A DNA stretch of 6,605 bases from a bacterium (lineage in GTDB: Bacteria; Ratteibacteria; UBA8468): contig DAOVGU010000209.1 of NCBI GenBank assembly GCA_030672255.1, positions 1 to 6,605 of the forward strand, read 5' to 3'. The notes under the pieces are model-generated. The model saw nothing but the letters and a program-made list of their open reading frames with translations. It was not told where the DNA came from and made no database searches. Below are positions 5,033-6,605 of this stretch, piece after piece (positions within the stretch are counted from its first letter, which is position 1; every line of letters starts with the position of its first letter). A program made the translations under genes and the position numbers.

Positions 5033-6418
5033 ATGATAACAATCAACAGTAAGGATAATGGCTACCGAGGCATCTGGGATATGAATCAGCCATCAGGCGA
5101 CAAATACGTGTTCAAATACAGTGGCGGACTTGGAACATATTGCGCAAAGCATAAGCCTTTTGCCGTATATTCACAAAAAGCCAGGAAGACTTTCTTCTGC
5201 TATGGGGGTACTTTGAAAGATGATTACCGTAAACTTCACCACATGGTCTCATATTATGACCACGTTACCGGGATGGTGCCAAGACCAACAATACTTCTGG
5301 ACAAAGAGACTGGCGATGCTCATGACAATCCAGTGATTTCACTCGATGTCCATGGCTACGTTTGGATCTTCTCGACTTCTCACGGAATTGCAAGGCCATC
5401 CTATATTCATCGCAGTCGAGTGCCCTATAACATCAATGAATTTGAACTCGTAGATGCTTTTCGAACGGAAAACGACGCGCAGATTCCTTTTACGAATTTC
5501 TCCTATATGCAAGTGTGGAATCTACCCAATCATGGTTTTGTGTCATTTCTTACCCACTATTATGACCCAGCAATTCGAACGAACTTCTTTATAACCAGTC
5601 CCGATGGTATTAACTGGTCAAAATGGCAAAGACTTGCAGCTATACAGGAAGGACACTACCAAATAAGTGCAACACACCAGAATATAGCCGCCACTGCTTT
5701 CAATTTTCACCCTGGAGGGAAGAAGCCGGGTCTCAACTGGCGTACAAATCTGTATTACATGGAAACTCATAATCTCGGAATTACATGGAGAACAGTTGAT
5801 GACAAGTTATTGGATCTCCCGCTCACTAATGTAGATAATCCAGCTCTTATTTGCGATTACCAGAAGCAGAAACTGAACATATACCTTAAAGACATTCAAT
5901 TTGATGAGCTTGGTAGACCCATAATCTTGTATTTGACAAGCAAAGGATATAAATCCGGACCAGAAAATGATCCTCGCATTTGGACCATTGCCTATTGGAA
6001 CGGTGAGAGATGGAATATCAAGCCTGCGATGCAGTCTGACAGCAACTACGATATGGGCTCTCTATATATCGAAGGTAATGGTTTATGGCGTATCATCGCT
6101 CCGACTGAAAAAGGACCTCAACCTTTCAACCCTGGTGGGGAGGTAGCGATGTGGATTACTGAAGATTACGGAAAAACTTGGAATCGTATCAGGAAACTCA
6201 CTGCAAATAGTAGATATAACCATACCTATGTTCGACGTCCCGTAAATGCACATCCCGATTTTTATGCTTTATGGGCAGATGGCCATGCACGGAGACCGTC
6301 TTCATCACGGATCTATTTTTCTGATAAAGAGGGTAATGTTTGTGTTCTGCCAGAAAACATGGAAAACGATTTTGTCCAACCAAGCGCCCCAGTGAACACG
6401 GACAAGCCACACCGCTGA
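5033..6418 (+). CDS. BNR_4 repeat-containing protein (sialidase-like beta-propeller), no signal peptide
   Basis: A 461-residue protein whose N-terminal region (DNGYRGIWDMNQPSG, KYSGGLGTYCAKHKPFAVYS, AHDNPVISLDVHGYVWIFSTSHG, RPSYIHRS) matches my memory of the BNR_4 family of six- or seven-bladed beta-propellers. Three Asp-box-like turns are visible: SPDGINW (189-195), THNLGITW (245-252, Asp replaced by Asn) and TEDYGKTW (376-383). Conserved-looking histidines include His97, His117 and His126. BNR_4 proteins occur among carbohydrate-active gene sets; some propellers of similar fold are polysaccharide lyases (ulvan lyases) or glycosidases, but no activity can be assigned here. Unusually for a glycan-acting protein, there is no signal peptide or membrane segment, so a cytosolic location is predicted unless the start is wrong; the strong ribosome binding site argues that it is right. 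It has its own promoter and lies within the inverted-repeat-bounded segment, suggesting transfer as a passenger gene. It ends TGA at 6416-6418, with no clear terminator after it. Confidence 0.82.
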   Translation: MITINSKDNGYRGIWDMNQPSGDKYVFKYSGGLGTYCAKHKPFAVYSQKARKTFFCYGGTLKDDYRKLHHMVSYYDHVTGMVPRPTILLDKETGDAHDNPVISLDVHGYVWIFSTSHGIARPSYIHRSRVPYNINEFELVDAFRTENDAQIPFTNFSYMQVWNLPNHGFVSFLTHYYDPAIRTNFFITSPDGINWSKWQRLAAIQEGHYQISATHQNIAATAFNFHPGGKKPGLNWRTNLYYMETHNLGITWRTVDDKLLDLPLTNVDNPALICDYQKQKLNIYLKDIQFDELGRPIILYLTSKGYKSGPENDPRIWTIAYWNGERWNIKPAMQSDSNYDMGSLYIEGNGLWRIIAPTEKGPQPFNPGGEVAMWITEDYGKTWNRIRKLTANSRYNHTYVRRPVNAHPDFYALWADGHARRPSSSRIYFSDKEGNVCVLPENMENDFVQPSAPVNTDKPHR

Positions 6419-6468
6419 GATTGCACGTTCCTCCAAAACACTCCTATTTCCCTATTAAATTTGTCTAC

Positions 6469-6499
6469 TCTATGCTCTTAGGACAATGAATTGCATAGA
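6469..6499. repeat. Weak stem-loop downstream of the BNR_4 gene
   Basis: TCTATGC (6469-6475) and GCATAGA (6493-6499) can pair around a 17-base loop. There is no T-tract, so it is a poor terminator. Nothing else is recognisable between 6419 and the right inverted-repeat arm. Confidence 0.25.
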
Positions 6500-6523
6500 A
6501 TAGCTGGCAAAGTTCCGGCATAT

Positions 6524-6604
6524 ACAAGTTGCTACAAGCCTAATTTGAAGGTTAACTTTCGCATATTGCTACTAAAGTTAGCAGATAGATTAGTATCGCA
6601 ATTT
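6524..6604 (-). repeat. Right arm of the long imperfect inverted repeat (candidate terminal inverted repeat)
   Basis: TCGCATATTGCTACTAAAG (6559-6577) and TCGCAATTT (6596-6604) are exact reverse complements of 4497-4515 and 4470-4478, with the same 18-base gap between them. ACAAGTTGCT (6524-6533) is the reverse complement of 4543-4552. One base remains after the arm, so it may continue outside the window, and the edge could be an assembly break at a multi-copy repeat. Confidence 0.8.
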
Positions 6605-6605
6605 A

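Larger units (their letters stand above)
4470..6604. mobile_element. Candidate non-autonomous or decayed mobile element bounded by inverted repeats, carrying the BNR_4 gene
   Basis: A 2135-base segment is bounded by long imperfect inverted repeats whose outer ends are AAATTGCGA and TCGCAATTT. The left end interrupts the 3' tail of the isomerase gene, as an insertion would. Inside are host-type hairpin repeats (4571-4705), an AT-rich stretch with a possible minus-strand gene remnant, and an independently promoted BNR_4 gene. I see no transposase, so mobility would need one acting in trans. The right end is one base from the window edge, so a target-site duplication cannot be checked. Alternatively, the arms could be two separate copies of a small element in opposite orientation that happen to flank the gene. 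Confidence 0.5.

Overview
The window looks like part of the chromosome of an uncultured anaerobic bacterium. It is moderately AT-rich and dense in short dispersed palindromic repeats, some of them inside coding sequence. I cannot name the taxon. The sulfide-dependent homocysteine genes point to an anaerobe. The repeat types, including one that translates as HPERSRR, remind me of candidate phyla such as Omnitrophota; that is an impression, not a result.

Region 1 (2-421) is the 3' end of a gene on the plus strand. It encodes the C-terminal NFACT-R-like domain found on MnmA/ThiI-like tRNA thiolation proteins. A short repeat lies in frame inside it.

Region 2 (556-2896) is a tight three-gene unit with overlapping stops and starts: a DUF39/COG1900 protein, an NIL-domain protein with two [4Fe-4S] ferredoxin motifs, and a UPF0280/COG2122 protein. 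Together these are the set linked in methanogens to direct sulfide incorporation into homocysteine. A small membrane methyltransferase of the ICMT/PEMT type follows (2984-3553). Near its C-terminus an in-frame palindromic repeat encodes a proline/glycine-rich insert.

Region 3 (3630-4502) is a TIM-barrel sugar-phosphate isomerase/epimerase with its own strong ribosome binding site. Its last ten codons and stop lie in one arm of a long imperfect inverted repeat (4470-4552). The matching arm is at the right edge of the window (6524-6604).

Region 4 (4470-6604), bounded by those arms, holds a cluster of host-type hairpin repeats, a short AT-rich stretch with a possible minus-strand gene remnant, a near-consensus sigma70 promoter, and a 461-residue BNR_4 beta-propeller gene. 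No transposase is visible inside. It may be a non-autonomous or decayed mobile element carrying a carbohydrate-related passenger gene.

Every junction that is not a stop/start overlap, apart from the BNR_4 promoter region, is filled by a palindromic repeat. The most striking repeat family is a 22-base module (GTAGTGG followed by a 2-base-loop hairpin) whose stem bases vary between copies while pairing is kept.
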